Position numbers and translations under genes: made by a program
In this document: one piece after another, positions 26,707 to 36,700 of the stretch
Numbering within the stretch: the stretch's first letter is position 1
Layout of the letters: every line of letters starts with the position of its first letter
The notes under the pieces: generated by a model
What the model saw: only the letters and a program-made list of their open reading frames with translations
What the model was told of the DNA's origin: nothing
The model's database searches: none
Source: Nostoc sp. MG11
Lineage (GTDB): Bacteria; Cyanobacteriota; Cyanobacteriia; Cyanobacteriales; Nostocaceae
Assembly (NCBI RefSeq): GCF_014904695.1
Contig: NZ_JACXXN010000003.1
Span: 277,405 to 341,404 of the forward strand
Reading direction: 5' to 3'
DNA length: 64,000 nucleotides

Positions 26707-27786
26707 TTATTCTGTAATTTTATTGGCGACAGATTGTGCTTGAATAACAACTTCTTTAGACAAAGGAATATATCCAAGCTCCAAACTGGATTTCTGCCCC
26801 TCAATCAAAGCCCAGTTAACAAAGTTTTTTAGTGCTTGGGCTTTGATGGGGTTTTGATATTGGCGATAAGTTAAAAGCCAAGTATAAGTTGCGATGGGAT
26901 AGGATTGAGCACCTATAGGATCAGTGATAAAAGCAATTAAATTATCAGCGGGTAATTTCACCGTCTCTAAAGTTCTAGCTGCTGATTCTGGTGTCGGCGT
27001 AATATAATTACCAGATTTGTTTTCTAAGGCAGCCACAGGTAGTTTATTTTGTATGGCGTAAGCGTACTCCACATAGCCAATAGCTCCTGGGATCTGTTGA
27101 ACCAGAGCAGTAACGCCTTCGTTCCCCTTAGCACCAACTCCCACAGGCCATGCCACCGATTTCCCAACTCCGACTTTGCTTTTCCATTCTGGACTTACAG
27201 TACTTAGATGTTGTGTTAACACGCTTGTGGTGCCACTACTATCAGTTCGATGTACCACCTGAATTGGTAAATCAGGTAGATTTACCGCCGGATTAGCTAC
27301 AGCTATTCTCGGATTATTCCAATTGGTAATTTTTCCTAAGAAGATATCTGTGTAGACTTGGCGTGAAAGCTTTAGACTATTTGGTAGATTGACTTGAGAC
27401 GATTGGCGTGCGGTTGTTGTGAGGTTGTAAGCCAGTACTATAGAACCAGCAGTTAAGGGCAAAGCAATCACTCCTCGTTTGACTTTAGCTGCTTGTTCAT
27501 TCGTAATTCCCACATCACTAGCTGCAAAGTCTACAGTCCCTTTAATGAGTTGTTGTACTCCGGCGCCGCTTCCGATCGCTTGATAATTAATTTCCACATT
27601 GGGATTTTGCTGGTTATAATCTGAAAGCCAACGTTCGTATAAAGGTGCGGGAAAACTTGCCCCAGCACCAACGAGGGAAATAGTCTTCACGTTTTGACTA
27701 TCGGTAGCGCAAGAAGCAATATTCAACCCAAGAACGATTAGAGACAGAAGGCTAGCTAGTCGCTTAGATTCAAATTGAGCAGACAT
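26707..27786 (-). CDS. pstS: Phosphate ABC transporter substrate-binding lipoprotein PstS
   Basis: A 359-residue phosphate-binding protein. The N-terminus has a lipoprotein signal (LLSLIVLGLNIASC) and the mature part shows GAGASFPAPLYERWLSDYNQ, YQAIGSGAGVQQLIKGTVDFAASDVGI, HRTDSSGTTSVLTQHLS and AIGYVEYAYA, the phosphate-ligand loops of PstS. It delivers phosphate to the PstCAB importer, whose genes are not in this window; the gene stands alone. No Pho-box repeats were recognised upstream. The start at 27786 is preferred because the signal peptide then begins normally. A PiT phosphate permease occurs at 48283. Confidence 0.94.
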   Translation of the reverse strand: MSAQFESKRLASLLSLIVLGLNIASCATDSQNVKTISLVGAGASFPAPLYERWLSDYNQQNPNVEINYQAIGSGAGVQQLIKGTVDFAASDVGITNEQAAKVKRGVIALPLTAGSIVLAYNLTTTARQSSQVNLPNSLKLSRQVYTDIFLGKITNWNNPRIAVANPAVNLPDLPIQVVHRTDSSGTTSVLTQHLSTVSPEWKSKVGVGKSVAWPVGVGAKGNEGVTALVQQIPGAIGYVEYAYAIQNKLPVAALENKSGNYITPTPESAARTLETVKLPADNLIAFITDPIGAQSYPIATYTWLLTYRQYQNPIKAQALKNFVNWALIEGQKSSLELGYIPLSKEVVIQAQSVANKITE

Positions 27787-27916
27787 ATAAATCTTTAGTT
27801 CCAATTTTTAATCAATAGCTTTGATAATTCCCCAATTTGTAGTCATGGGAGTAGCGTCATAATTGTAAAAAATGTCCCAGCATTTTATCCCGCAGATGCT
27901 TTCTGGCGATCGCCTC

Positions 27917-28531
27917 CTAGACTTTTCGCAATAATTCCCGAATAGCAATTGCACAATCAGGAAAAGCTAAAGGTGAAATTGTCACATCCTCTGTAAGTAT
28001 GCTCTCACTGTGATAGCCATCTGGACTGGGAAGACGGTACATATACAACTTACGTCCAATGACATCTAAAATCCAGTAATCAATAATACCCGATTTAGAA
28101 TATGCGTTCGCCCTTGGCGTTGGCGTTGGCGAAGCCTCTCGTAGAGAAGCCATCGCTTTGACTTCGCGATCATATTTGAGACTAGAATCAGCTATTTCAA
28201 TCAGTAAAAACACTTCGGAAGCATTCGGATGGTGATCATCATAATCTAATGGATTCAGCTTCACCACTGAAATATCTGGTTCTGGTTCCGAGTAATCGTC
28301 AAGTTGCACTGGTGACTGGATTCTTAATAAAACTTTGTCACCCAAGTGTTGACGTAATAACCTTTCTGTGCAGGTAATTGCTGATTCGTGAGCAGTTCCT
28401 TTTGCTGACATTCTGAGGATTTGCCCCGCTATTAATTCTAAGCGTTCTTCAGGATGAAAAATTCCCGTTTCCGCCATTTGGTGATATTCTTGAACACTAA
28501 TTAGGCGAATATTGGTGAGCATAAGATTCAC
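27917..28531 (-). CDS. Uma2-family (DUF820) protein with an in-frame repeat insertion
   Basis: A 204-residue Uma2 protein: ERLELIAGQILRMSAKGTAHESAI, EPEPDISVVKL, VFLLIEIADSSLKYDREVKA ... SGIIDYWILDVIGRKLYMYR. Between 'DREVKA' and 'SGIIDYW' about 15 residues (SLREASPTPTPRANA) are inserted; they are encoded by a palindromic repeat (28104-28156) also found inside the FAD oxidoreductase gene. It starts with GTG at 28531 or ATG at 28522, only a few bases after a relic of the uvrB stop codon, suggesting it once followed uvrB directly. Activity is unknown. Confidence 0.85.
   Translation of the reverse strand: MNLMLTNIRLISVQEYHQMAETGIFHPEERLELIAGQILRMSAKGTAHESAITCTERLLRQHLGDKVLLRIQSPVQLDDYSEPEPDISVVKLNPLDYDDHHPNASEVFLLIEIADSSLKYDREVKAMASLREASPTPTPRANAYSKSGIIDYWILDVIGRKLYMYRLPSPDGYHSESILTEDVTISPLAFPDCAIAIRELLRKV
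28104..28156. repeat. Palindromic repeat inserted in the Uma2 coding sequence
   Basis: The core TTGGCGTTGG.GAAGCCTCT.GTAGAGAAGC (dots variable) is shared with 55251-55281 in another gene. Translation on the minus strand gives SLREASPTPTPRANA; in the other gene the same strand of the element is read as the plus strand and gives KDVGVGEASGRE. Confidence 0.75.
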
Positions 28532-28579
28532 GTTAACGTCCTAATAATTTATCTCGCAGGTTCTTAATGCGATCGCGCA
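28532..28579 (-). pseudogene. Relic copy of the uvrB 3' end
   Basis: Read on the minus strand these 48 bases encode [14 protein letters not shown] and a stop, matching the true UvrB C-terminus [14 protein letters not shown]. The DNA matches 29501-29548 at 44 of 48 positions. It is joined to copy B of a 65-bp dispersed repeat at a HIP1 site. Confidence 0.85.
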
Positions 28580-28632
28580 CTGTGTCTGAATCGCTACTAT
28601 AGGCGATATGCTCCTTAGAAGTGGTATGTGCT
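28569..28632. repeat. 65-bp dispersed repeat, copy B
   Basis: See copy A at 26181-26245. This copy starts at the HIP1 octamer within the uvrB relic and runs into the 3' flank of the stalk-domain gene. Confidence 0.75.
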
Positions 28633-28772
28633 TTTCAAGTGTGTGGCTGGCTTAGGCGATGCTGCTATTCATACCTCGTACAGCAAGAGCATTGTGTTTT
28701 GATTAATGCAACGCCTTTTTTTTGGATGGATAGCCTCTTAATGCTGTTGGTTAGAACGGCTAGCTTATCGTT

Positions 28773-29303
28773 TCAGGGAACCCCGTTAGTGATGGAGATC
28801 AGCGGGACAGTTGGGCGTTGAACATAGGTAACCTGAACACCCATTGTTTTAGACACCATGCGTAGTGGCACCATTACCACACCCCTGCGAAAGAATGGCA
28901 TCTCGCCCCTATGGAAATTCTGTCTATTACCTTCCATTTGAGCCGTACTGCCACCAGGCAGTGAAAGCTGCACTGTGGACGTACCGCGCTTCGCCGTAAT
29001 CAGGCGCTCCCGGTTGTTGTAAGTGACTGTTGCGCCTAATGCCTCAAAGATATCTCGAAACGGGACGAAAGTTTGCCCATTCACTTCAACCGGCGCGACA
29101 GAACTTTTGAGTGGTTGTCCGTTGACTCGCATCTCAGGATACCGTTCGGGAGTTTTGCGTGTACTGGACTGGCGTGTGCTGGGTTTACGTCTGTTCCAAC
29201 GTTGCGTCTCAAGGTGTGGGGTCAGCCAGTCCATTGTTTGTGCGTAGGCAGGTGCCACTACGGTTAAAGTGGCTAAGACAGCAACTAATATCAGTTTTTT
29301 CAT
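28773..29303 (-). CDS. Secreted stalk-domain (copper amine oxidase N-terminal-like) protein
   Basis: A 176-residue exported protein: signal peptide (MKKLILVAVLATLTVVAPAYA), a basic Arg/Ser/Thr-rich linker, then a copper-amine-oxidase-N-type beta domain (RVNGQPLKSSVAPVEVNGQTFVPFRDIFEALGATVTYNNRERLITAKRGTSTVQLSLPG...GVVMVPLRMVSKTMGVQVTYVQ). The domain is a wall- or surface-associated module, not an oxidase. GGAAG stands about 9 bases before the ATG at 29303; the longer frame to 29450 is not protein-like. The gene occupies the block between the two copies of the uvrB end, so it probably arrived with that rearrangement. Confidence 0.85.
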   Translation of the reverse strand: MKKLILVAVLATLTVVAPAYAQTMDWLTPHLETQRWNRRKPSTRQSSTRKTPERYPEMRVNGQPLKSSVAPVEVNGQTFVPFRDIFEALGATVTYNNRERLITAKRGTSTVQLSLPGGSTAQMEGNRQNFHRGEMPFFRRGVVMVPLRMVSKTMGVQVTYVQRPTVPLISITNGVP

Positions 29304-29406
29304 TGTGTTCACTTCCAGTTTTTTGATCGTGGTGTTCACAGAAGACTGCGAAGAAGCCCATCCCCTCAAGAGGTGTAAGGAATCACCGCGCCGTCTTATG
29401 GCATGA

Positions 29407-29447
29407 GCCAAACAAGGCATGGGGAAGAATCCAATGCCTTGTTTGGC
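29407..29447. repeat. Perfect 14-bp inverted repeat downstream of uvrB
   Basis: GCCAAACAAGGCAT pairs with ATGCCTTGTTTGGC across a 13-base loop, about 55 bases past the uvrB stop. No T-run follows on the minus strand, so it is not a standard terminator; it may stabilise the mRNA or mark an element end. Confidence 0.7.
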
Positions 29448-29501
29448 CAATTCTCAATACCCGTGAAATTTCCCGCGCTTCAGCTGTGAGATGAGCTTAA
29501 G

Positions 29502-31499
29502 TTAACGTCCTAACATTTTATCCCGTAGGTTCTTAATGCGATCGCGCAATTTTGCTGCCTCTTCAAATTCCAATTTCTTTGCTGCTTCTTTCATCTGTGT
29601 TTCTAACAAAGTAATCAATTCTGGAATCTGTTCCAATGGCAGTTCATCTATATGTTCATCTACAACTTTCAAGTCAGTTGCATTTAACCGTCGAGATACG
29701 TCTAAAAACGATAAAATCGCATTACTCGATTTTTTCACAATTGGTTGCGGTGTAATTCCATGCAACCGATTATGTGCCATTTGAATACCACGCCGCCTGT
29801 CTGTTTCATCAATGGCTTTAATCATGCTGTCTGTCAGGTTGTCGGCATATAAAATTGCTTGTCCCCGGATGTGACGCGCGGCTCTACCAATAGTTTGAAT
29901 TAAGGAACGCTCGGCTCGCAAGAACCCTTCTTTATCTGCATCCATAATTGCTACTAGTGAAACTTCGGGTAAATCCAAACCTTCTCGTAGCAAGTTTACG
30001 CCAACCAACACATCAAAGTTACCCTCGCGCAAGTTCTGCAAAATCTCAATTCGCTCAATAGAATTAATCTCTGAATGCAAGTATCGTACCCGAATGCTGT
30101 GGTCTTGCAGATACTCGGTCAAATCTTCTGCCATCCGCTTAGTTAATGTGGTAATTAACACTCGCTCATGCAGGTCAATTCTATCTTTAATTTCTCCCAA
30201 CAAATCATCAATTTGTCCTTCTGTGGGACGTACAGAAATTTCTGGATCAATCACTCCAGTTGGTCGAATTACTTGCTCAACTACATGATCTTCAGAAACT
30301 TCTAATTCCCAATTTCCTGGTGTGGCTGAAACAAAAATACACTGATTCACCTTCTCCCAGAATTCTTCTGCCTTCAAAGGACGATTATCAGCAGCACTGG
30401 GAAGCCGAAATCCATGCTCAATTAAAACTTTTTTCCTAGCTTGGTCGCCGTTGTACATGCCACGAATTTGGGGCACGGTAACGTGAGATTCATCTATTAC
30501 TAATAGCCAATCTTTGGGAAAATAATCAATTAAACATTCTGGTGGTTCTCCGGCTTGTCTTCCTGCTAAGTGGCGAGAATAGTTTTCTACGCCGTTGCAG
30601 TAACCCACCTCGCGTAACATTTCCAAATCATAGCGTGTACGCTGATCTATACGTTGTGCTTCTAGTAATTTTCCTGCTTCCTCGAAATCTAATTTTTGTT
30701 GTTTTAACTCGGCTGCAATGTCATGGCAAGCAACTTCTAACCGTTCTTCTGGGGTGACAAAGTGACGTGCGGGGTAGATATTCACCGCTTCCATACTCTT
30801 GATAATTTCACCAGTCACCGGGTCAATATAACGAATGGCGTCAATTTCATCGCCAAAAAATTCTACACGAATAATCCGGTCTTCGTACGCTGGGCCAATT
30901 TCTAAGACATCACCCCGGACACGGAATTTTCCTCGACCCATTTCTATATCGTTGCGGCTATATTGAACCGATGCCAAATCTCGCAAAATTTGGCGTTGAT
31001 TAACTTCCATACCTATTTGGAGAGGGATAGCAGCTTTTAGGTATTCTGCTGGCATTCCCAAACCGTAGATGCAGCTGATGGAAGCAACGACAATGACATC
31101 ACGGCGTTCAAAAAGCGATCGCGTCGCTGAGTGCCGTAACATATCAATTTCATCATTAATTGAAGCTGTTTTTTCTATATAAGTATCGCTAACTGGGATA
31201 TAGGCTTCTGGCTGATAGTAATCGTAGTAGCTGACAAAATACTCGACTGCGTTGTTGGGAAAAAACTCTCGCAATTCGTTACAAAGTTGTGCTGCCAGGG
31301 TTTTATTATGGGCCAAAACTAAAGTTGGCCTACCAATTTTCTCAATAACTGCTGCTACTGAAAATGTCTTGCCAGTTCCCGTAGCTCCTAGTAAAGTTTG
31401 GTAACGATTACCAGATTGGATACTAGCAGTGAGTTGTGCGATCGCTTGTGGTTGATCACCTGTCGGACTAAAAGGAGCTTGAAGACCAAATTCTGTCAT
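29502..31499 (-). CDS. uvrB: Excinuclease ABC subunit B
   Basis: UvrB is the damage-verifying helicase of nucleotide excision repair. The 665-residue protein contains Walker [13 protein letters not shown] (~36-47), the beta-hairpin [16 protein letters not shown], the DEAD-like [23 protein letters not shown], helicase motifs [22 protein letters not shown] and QTIGRAARH, and a C-terminal UVR motif ([35 protein letters not shown]) that binds UvrA/UvrC. The family start [20 protein letters not shown] lies at 31499; an extension to 31571 is open but not family-like. Its last 48 bases are duplicated 969 bases downstream. Confidence 0.97.
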   Translation of the reverse strand: MTEFGLQAPFSPTGDQPQAIAQLTASIQSGNRYQTLLGATGTGKTFSVAAVIEKIGRPTLVLAHNKTLAAQLCNELREFFPNNAVEYFVSYYDYYQPEAYIPVSDTYIEKTASINDEIDMLRHSATRSLFERRDVIVVASISCIYGLGMPAEYLKAAIPLQIGMEVNQRQILRDLASVQYSRNDIEMGRGKFRVRGDVLEIGPAYEDRIIRVEFFGDEIDAIRYIDPVTGEIIKSMEAVNIYPARHFVTPEERLEVACHDIAAELKQQKLDFEEAGKLLEAQRIDQRTRYDLEMLREVGYCNGVENYSRHLAGRQAGEPPECLIDYFPKDWLLVIDESHVTVPQIRGMYNGDQARKKVLIEHGFRLPSAADNRPLKAEEFWEKVNQCIFVSATPGNWELEVSEDHVVEQVIRPTGVIDPEISVRPTEGQIDDLLGEIKDRIDLHERVLITTLTKRMAEDLTEYLQDHSIRVRYLHSEINSIERIEILQNLREGNFDVLVGVNLLREGLDLPEVSLVAIMDADKEGFLRAERSLIQTIGRAARHIRGQAILYADNLTDSMIKAIDETDRRRGIQMAHNRLHGITPQPIVKKSSNAILSFLDVSRRLNATDLKVVDEHIDELPLEQIPELITLLETQMKEAAKKLEFEEAAKLRDRIKNLRDKMLGR

Positions 31500-31749
31500 A
31501 CAGTTTTGCTGGAAATACCCTATCTCATGGTAACTATCCCACTTTTGCATTCGTTGCATTTGGATAGTCAAACTAAATAAATAGCAATAATATTTTACAA
31601 AAATTTATTGTTTAAGTTTACTTATGTATAGATTTTAAAGATCCTTATACCTGTATGAGGTTTTTTAAGGTTAAACTCTCATATATAGGAAAAATTTCAT
31701 CTTTCCTTAATTATTGTAAATTCAGTTAACAAATCAGAGGTGTTCGGTT

Positions 31750-32214
31750 ATGGCTATTAGCAGCACTGGCAAAGCAATCAGTTCTCAGCAGAAGCTTGCC
31801 AAGCTTAAGGGAGAAACAACAGAAGTTGAAAATCACCAGGGAAAGAGCTTGAATGCAAATCAAAGTGAGCTAGATAGTCAATTGCCAGTGCAGGCGGATC
31901 ATGGAACACTTGCTATAGCCGGAGTTCGTCCCATAGCTAGCAGTGACTTGCAAGTTGCTGAAACAGTCTCAATTGCTGGCTTACGCCCCATTTCTACCAG
32001 TAGTTTTGAAGTAGTTGAGACATATCATGAAGCTGGCGATCGTCCAATTTCTGGCAATACGTTTCAAGTCGTTGACACTATTAGCTCATCTGGTATTCGT
32101 CCAATTGGCTCAAGTTCAATAATAATTTCTGAAAACTATTCAGTGTTTGGTAACCGTCCTGTAGCACCAAATACTATTGACGAGTCTGAAAGTCTAATGG
32201 GTTTTCTAGATTAG
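31750..32214 (+). CDS. Hypothetical protein with five exact 19-residue G-x-R-P repeats
   Basis: I do not recognise a named family. The 154-residue protein has a polar N-terminus (~1-50) without signal peptide and then five repeats in which the motif G-x-R-P-[IV] recurs with a strict 19-residue period (Arg at 60, 79, 98, 117 and 136), each followed by a Ser-rich turn and a hydrophobic V-x-E/D-T strand, for example IAGLRPISTSSFEVVETYH. Such a period suggests a repeated beta-strand unit. A strong terminator follows, and AGAGGTGT lies just upstream of the ATG, so it is a real single-gene unit. Confidence 0.75.
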   Translation: MAISSTGKAISSQQKLAKLKGETTEVENHQGKSLNANQSELDSQLPVQADHGTLAIAGVRPIASSDLQVAETVSIAGLRPISTSSFEVVETYHEAGDRPISGNTFQVVDTISSSGIRPIGSSSIIISENYSVFGNRPVAPNTIDESESLMGFLD

Positions 32215-32711
32215 ACCAAAAAATCATCACCATAATTTTATTCACCCAGTTTCTTGACGGAACTGGTTTTTTTAGTTAAAACTCATCAAAGTTCTGAGGA
32301 TTAGCTTGCGATAAGTCTGAGAGCTTATTTATAAATAATACATTAAGTAGCGACTGTCTTGAGAGTGATCGCTACAAACTTAAGATTTGGTATATCTAAA
32401 AATACTCTCATAGAACAGGTTCCCTACTAATGCCGATCTACAATGTTCTAATCGCTCTTTTTCTCTGTCTTTTAGCATAGGTAACTAAGCTGTTATTCAT
32501 TCAATTCATATCGATTTAATAGCTAGAATGCTTACCCCGATGGTATTTAATTCATTTGAAACTTTATATTTCAAATTGGGAATTGTTTAATATATCTTGT
32601 GGTAGAAGGCTCTAGCCAAAAGTTTAAGTTACTTTTTAAGAGTAATAACAAAGTATTTCAAAGTTCGTTTGCAACTTTGAAACTAACTTTCTATAAAATC
32701 AGGAGCGCAAA
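32215..32711. other. Intergenic region between the repeat-protein gene and csbD
   Basis: Apart from the terminator at its start (32246-32273) nothing is recognised; it presumably carries the csbD promoter. Confidence 0.5.
32246..32273 (+). terminator. Rho-independent terminator of the repeat-protein gene
   Basis: CCAGTTTC pairs with GGAACTGG (one G-U) around a 5-base loop and is followed by seven T residues. Confidence 0.85.
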
Positions 32712-32894
32712 ATGAGCATAGAAGATCGCGCAAAAGCTACTGCTAAAAACGTTGAAGGGAAAGCTCAAGAAGCATTGGGTAATGTTACTGGCGATCCAGA
32801 AGATAAAGCCGAAGGTAAAGCAAAGCAAGCTGAGAGCGAAGTCCGTCACGGCATGGAAGATGTCAAAGATAGTGTGAAAAAAAAGATTGACTAA
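32712..32894 (+). CDS. CsbD-family stress-response protein
   Basis: A 60-residue, highly charged, Ala/Lys/Glu-rich protein with the CsbD pattern (AKNVEGKAQEALGNVTGDPEDKAEGKAKQAESEV). CsbD-like proteins are induced by general stress and are intrinsically flexible; no enzymatic activity is known. AGGAG is about 7 bases before the ATG. Confidence 0.92.
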   Translation: MSIEDRAKATAKNVEGKAQEALGNVTGDPEDKAEGKAKQAESEVRHGMEDVKDSVKKKID

Positions 32895-33025
32895 AACTCA
32901 TACTTTTTGCAGAAGATTTAAGGATATCAAGAGAGTATATTCTATTTCTGCAATGTCAAGTCATTAAGAACAGTAATTACACTGCTTTGAATTCACCTTA
33001 GCTAGGTGATAGGAATAGTGGTTTA

Positions 33026-33053
33026 GTAGAGACGTAATTAATTACGTCTCTAC
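33026..33053. repeat. 28-bp perfect palindrome of the GTAGAGACGT family
   Basis: GTAGAGACGTAATT followed by its exact complement. Same outer ten bases as the palindromes at 22296 and 49660 but with a different centre (AATTAATT instead of TGCA..TGCA). Confidence 0.85.
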
Positions 33054-33183
33054 ATTTTATAAGCAAATTTATACTATTAAAAAAGCAAAAATTAACTATC
33101 TATTCAATTAATCGGAGTAAACAAGCTATTTTAAATGTTTTTAAAGTTGGTTTTTGCATCTAGATAAGATTCCGACAAGGCCA

Positions 33184-33425
33184 ATGGAGCCAGAATTACA
33201 AAAGGCGATCGCCTCTAAAATAACAGTCGGGGGAGTGTCAAACAACCCCAACCGGATGATGCTGATAATGTGAGCAAACTAGCATCCTTCGTCCATCACA
33301 ACCATCCAGACATTTTCCCCGAAGTGCTGGCTGAACAACCCGTCATTATCAAGTTTCTTAGCAATCCTTTAATGGCAGGAATTATAAGTATTGCAGCGGC
33401 TAAATGGTTAGGTAGTCGCAAGTAA
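33184..33425 (+). pseudogene. Small conserved-type gene interrupted by a one-base frameshift
   Basis: The ATG at 33184 opens MEPELQKAIASK, then the frame is lost at an A-run (TCTAAAATAAC); adding one base joins it to a second open frame that reads ...PDDADNVSKLASFVHHNHPDIFPEVLAEQPVII... and ends SIAAAKWLGSRK with a stop at 33423. Total length 242 bases, one short of 81 codons. The product would be an ~80-residue protein with a C-terminal hydrophobic helix. It may be a pseudogene, a programmed frameshift or a sequencing error. A good terminator follows at 33515. Confidence 0.55.
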
Positions 33426-33768
33426 ATAAAAAGTCCTGAGTTGAGTACTTGTGTGTTCCCACTTATGGCTCAGGACTCATGACTCCAAGACTCTTTTGTA
33501 AATTAAGATTTCTGAGGTGGGTAATACCCACCTTTTTTATTGCTGTTTTGACGCTAATTGCAAAAAACATCAGTATTTTATGCAGTTAAAAACTGCTATA
33601 TGTTACAAAAACAGCAACCAAAGCGAGTTTGGTCTAAAAAATTCTTAAGATAACAATAAAGTTTCCGCAATATTTCTGAGGTAAGCTGAGTAATTTTTTA
33701 TGAGCAGTATTCTTGTCTACGTGATTACTACTGTCTATTATTATTTGCTAAGGGTTTAAGGGTTGAGA
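33426..33768. other. Intergenic region before the TPR-CHAT gene
   Basis: Holds an inverted repeat AGTCCTGAG/CTCAGGACT (33432-33477), the terminator at 33515-33539, and presumably the promoter of the TPR-CHAT gene. No gene seen. Confidence 0.5.
33515..33539 (+). terminator. Rho-independent terminator
   Basis: Perfect stem AGGTGGGT/ACCCACCT with a three-base loop followed by a T-run; it lies 90 bases after the frameshifted small gene. Confidence 0.85.
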
Positions 33769-36700
33769 ATGAATCAATTAAAGTCTACGTGTATTTTAAG
33801 TTGCTTTTTACCAAATTTTACTCGTTGCAGTTTAACTTTATTGCTCAGTATGGTTTTGCTAGCTGATGCAGTGGCCGCAACACCGAGAAATATAAAGTCA
33901 CAGATAGCACAACAATCCGAAGCAACGCCACAGGCTGCAAAACGAGCCTCGGCGCGGGGACAGCAACTTTTGCAGGAAGCACAGAAACTTTATGAGCGAG
34001 GTACAGGAGAATCTCGGCGACAAGCGATCGCCAAATATGAGGAAGCACTCAAAATCTGGCGAGAAATAGGCGATCGCAATTCTGAAGCTACGACACTTTT
34101 AAGCATCGGTACTCTCTACTTTATCCAAAGCGACAATCAAAAGGCGCTGGAATATTACAATCAAGCACTAGTCATCAGGCGTACACTCAAAGACCGCTTT
34201 GGGGAAGCTGTTATGCTCTCTTCTTTAGCTGGCGCTTACTCCAACTTGGGCGAAAAGCAAAAAGCACTCTCATCTTATAACCAAGCGCTGTCATTATTTC
34301 GCGCTGAGAAAAAAACCGATTTTGAAGCACAGACGCTAAGCCGCATTGCTGGAGTTTATTTTCAATTGGGCGACGCGAAGAAGGCACTAGACTCCTACAA
34401 TCAAGCGCTGGTGATTCAACGCGCCCAGAAAAATCTGGATGGACAAGCTGACATCCTCCAAACCATCGGTTTACTCTACGCGCAGTTGGGCGAACCACAA
34501 AAAGCGCTGAATTCATTAAATCAAGCATTGGAGATCCAACTTACCAAGAAGGATCAGGCTGGACAAGCCAATGTCCTCAACTACATCGGCATACTTTACT
34601 TATCGTTGGGCGAGAATCAGAAAGCACTTGATACCTTAAACCAAGCGCTGGAATTGCAACAGAAAGCGCAAGGAAATCTTTCTGGATCTGCACTTGTATT
34701 TAATCTCACTCAACAAGCCTCTATTTTCTCAGTAATCGCTGGAGTTTATAATTCATTAGGCGAACCTCAGAAGGCGATCGACTACTTTAAACAAGCACAA
34801 TCGTTGCTCCAAAAGGTAGGTAATCCCAATGCGGAAGCTGAGATTTTTAACCAAATTAGCTTTGTATACGATCAAACAGGCGAGAAGCAGCAAGCGCTTG
34901 ATTCATTAAACCAAGCACTTGTACTTCAACGTGCTAGTAAAGATCGTGCTAGGGAAGCCTTTACCCTTGGCAACATTGCAGGTATTTACGCATCATTCGG
35001 CGATTATCAGCAAGCCCTCGACTTTTACAACCAATCACTGGATTTGAGTCGTCAGGTTGGCGATCGCGCAAGAATTGCTGATACACTCAAGGATATCGCT
35101 CTAGTCTACAGTTCATTGGGTGACTATCGGTTAAGTGTAGAAACTTACAGCCAAGCCCTGGAGATATCTAAAAAGATAGGCGATCGCGGTAAGGAAGCTC
35201 AAATCCTAGACAACATTGGCAGCGTTTATCTAGCAAGGGAAGATTATCCCAAAGCACTAGATTATTACAACCAGGCGCGGAAACTAGAGCGCGAACAGGG
35301 AAATATTGTTCAGGAATTTGCCACACTTACAGGCATTATCAGAGTTTATGAGTCATTGAAGGATTATCCCAAAGCGCTTGATGCTGCTAATCAGGCGCTT
35401 TCGTTGTCACGTCAACAAAAAGGCAGCTTTACCGAAGCCGCTGCTCTCGCCTTTTTAGGTAGGGTATATCAAGCATCAGGCGATTATCAAAAATCACTTT
35501 CATTTTCTCAAAATGCGGTGTCTGGGTGGCAAAAGTTAGGAAATCGGTATGCAGAAGCTAACGTTTTGGACAATATTGGCAAAACTTACAATTCATTAAA
35601 GCAGCCTCAACAAGCGATCGCAACTTACAATCAACAACTTGGACTGTGGAGAACCTTGGGCGATCGCACCGGAGAAGCTGACACACTTTATAGTATTGCG
35701 ATTACAGAACGCGATCGGGGCAATCTTAACGCTGCCCTTTCCCAAATAGAAGCAACAATTAAAATCGTTGAAGATACACGTAGCAAAGTCACCAGCCAAG
35801 AACTACGTACTTCCTACTTTGCCACCGTGCAGAAGTATTACGAGTTTTACATTGACCTGCTGATGCAACTGCACAAACAAAACCCATCAAAAGGATACGA
35901 TGCTTTAGCACTGCAAGCTAGCGAACGTTCTCGCGCCAGAGGTTTAGTAGAACTGTTAACAGAAGCTAATGTAGATATCTTCAAAGGCGTTGACCCCAAA
36001 TTACTAGAAGAAGAACGCCGTTTGCAATGGCAAATCGATGCTAAAGAGAAAAAACTTTCAGAGCTAGCTAATAAAGATAATACTCCTAAGCAAATAGAAA
36101 ACCTCACAGAAGAAATCAAAAACCTCTTCAATCAACAGCAAACACTAAAGACAAAAATTCGTACTCAAAACCCTGAATATGCTGAGTTAAAGTATCCCCA
36201 ACCTCTCACCTTACCTGAGATTCAGCAACAACTAGATAAAGACACCCTACTGTTGCAGTATTCATTGGGTGAAAAACGTAGCTATCTTTGGGCTGTCACA
36301 CCCAATTCTCTTAACACTTATCAACTCCCTGGACGCGAACAGATAGAAAAAGCAGCTAAGAATTTATATAACAACTACTTAAAAAATCCTGGGATGCGGG
36401 GAGTATCCCCAAAACAAACCGCTCAAGCTGCTCACGAACTCAGTAAACTGATCCTCGCACCCGTTACTGACAAGTTAGGACGAAAACGCTTAGTAATTGT
36501 TGGTGATGATGCTTTGCAATATATTCCTTTTGCAGCATTAACTAGCGCAAAATCAGCAGATGGGTCAGCTTATCAACCGTTGGTAGTTAACCATGAAATT
36601 ATAAATCTGCCTTCCGCTTCTACCATTGCTATTCTCCGCAAAGAAATTAAAGGGCGCTCCAAAGCACCGAAATCTCTCGCCATCCTCGCCGATCCAGTAT

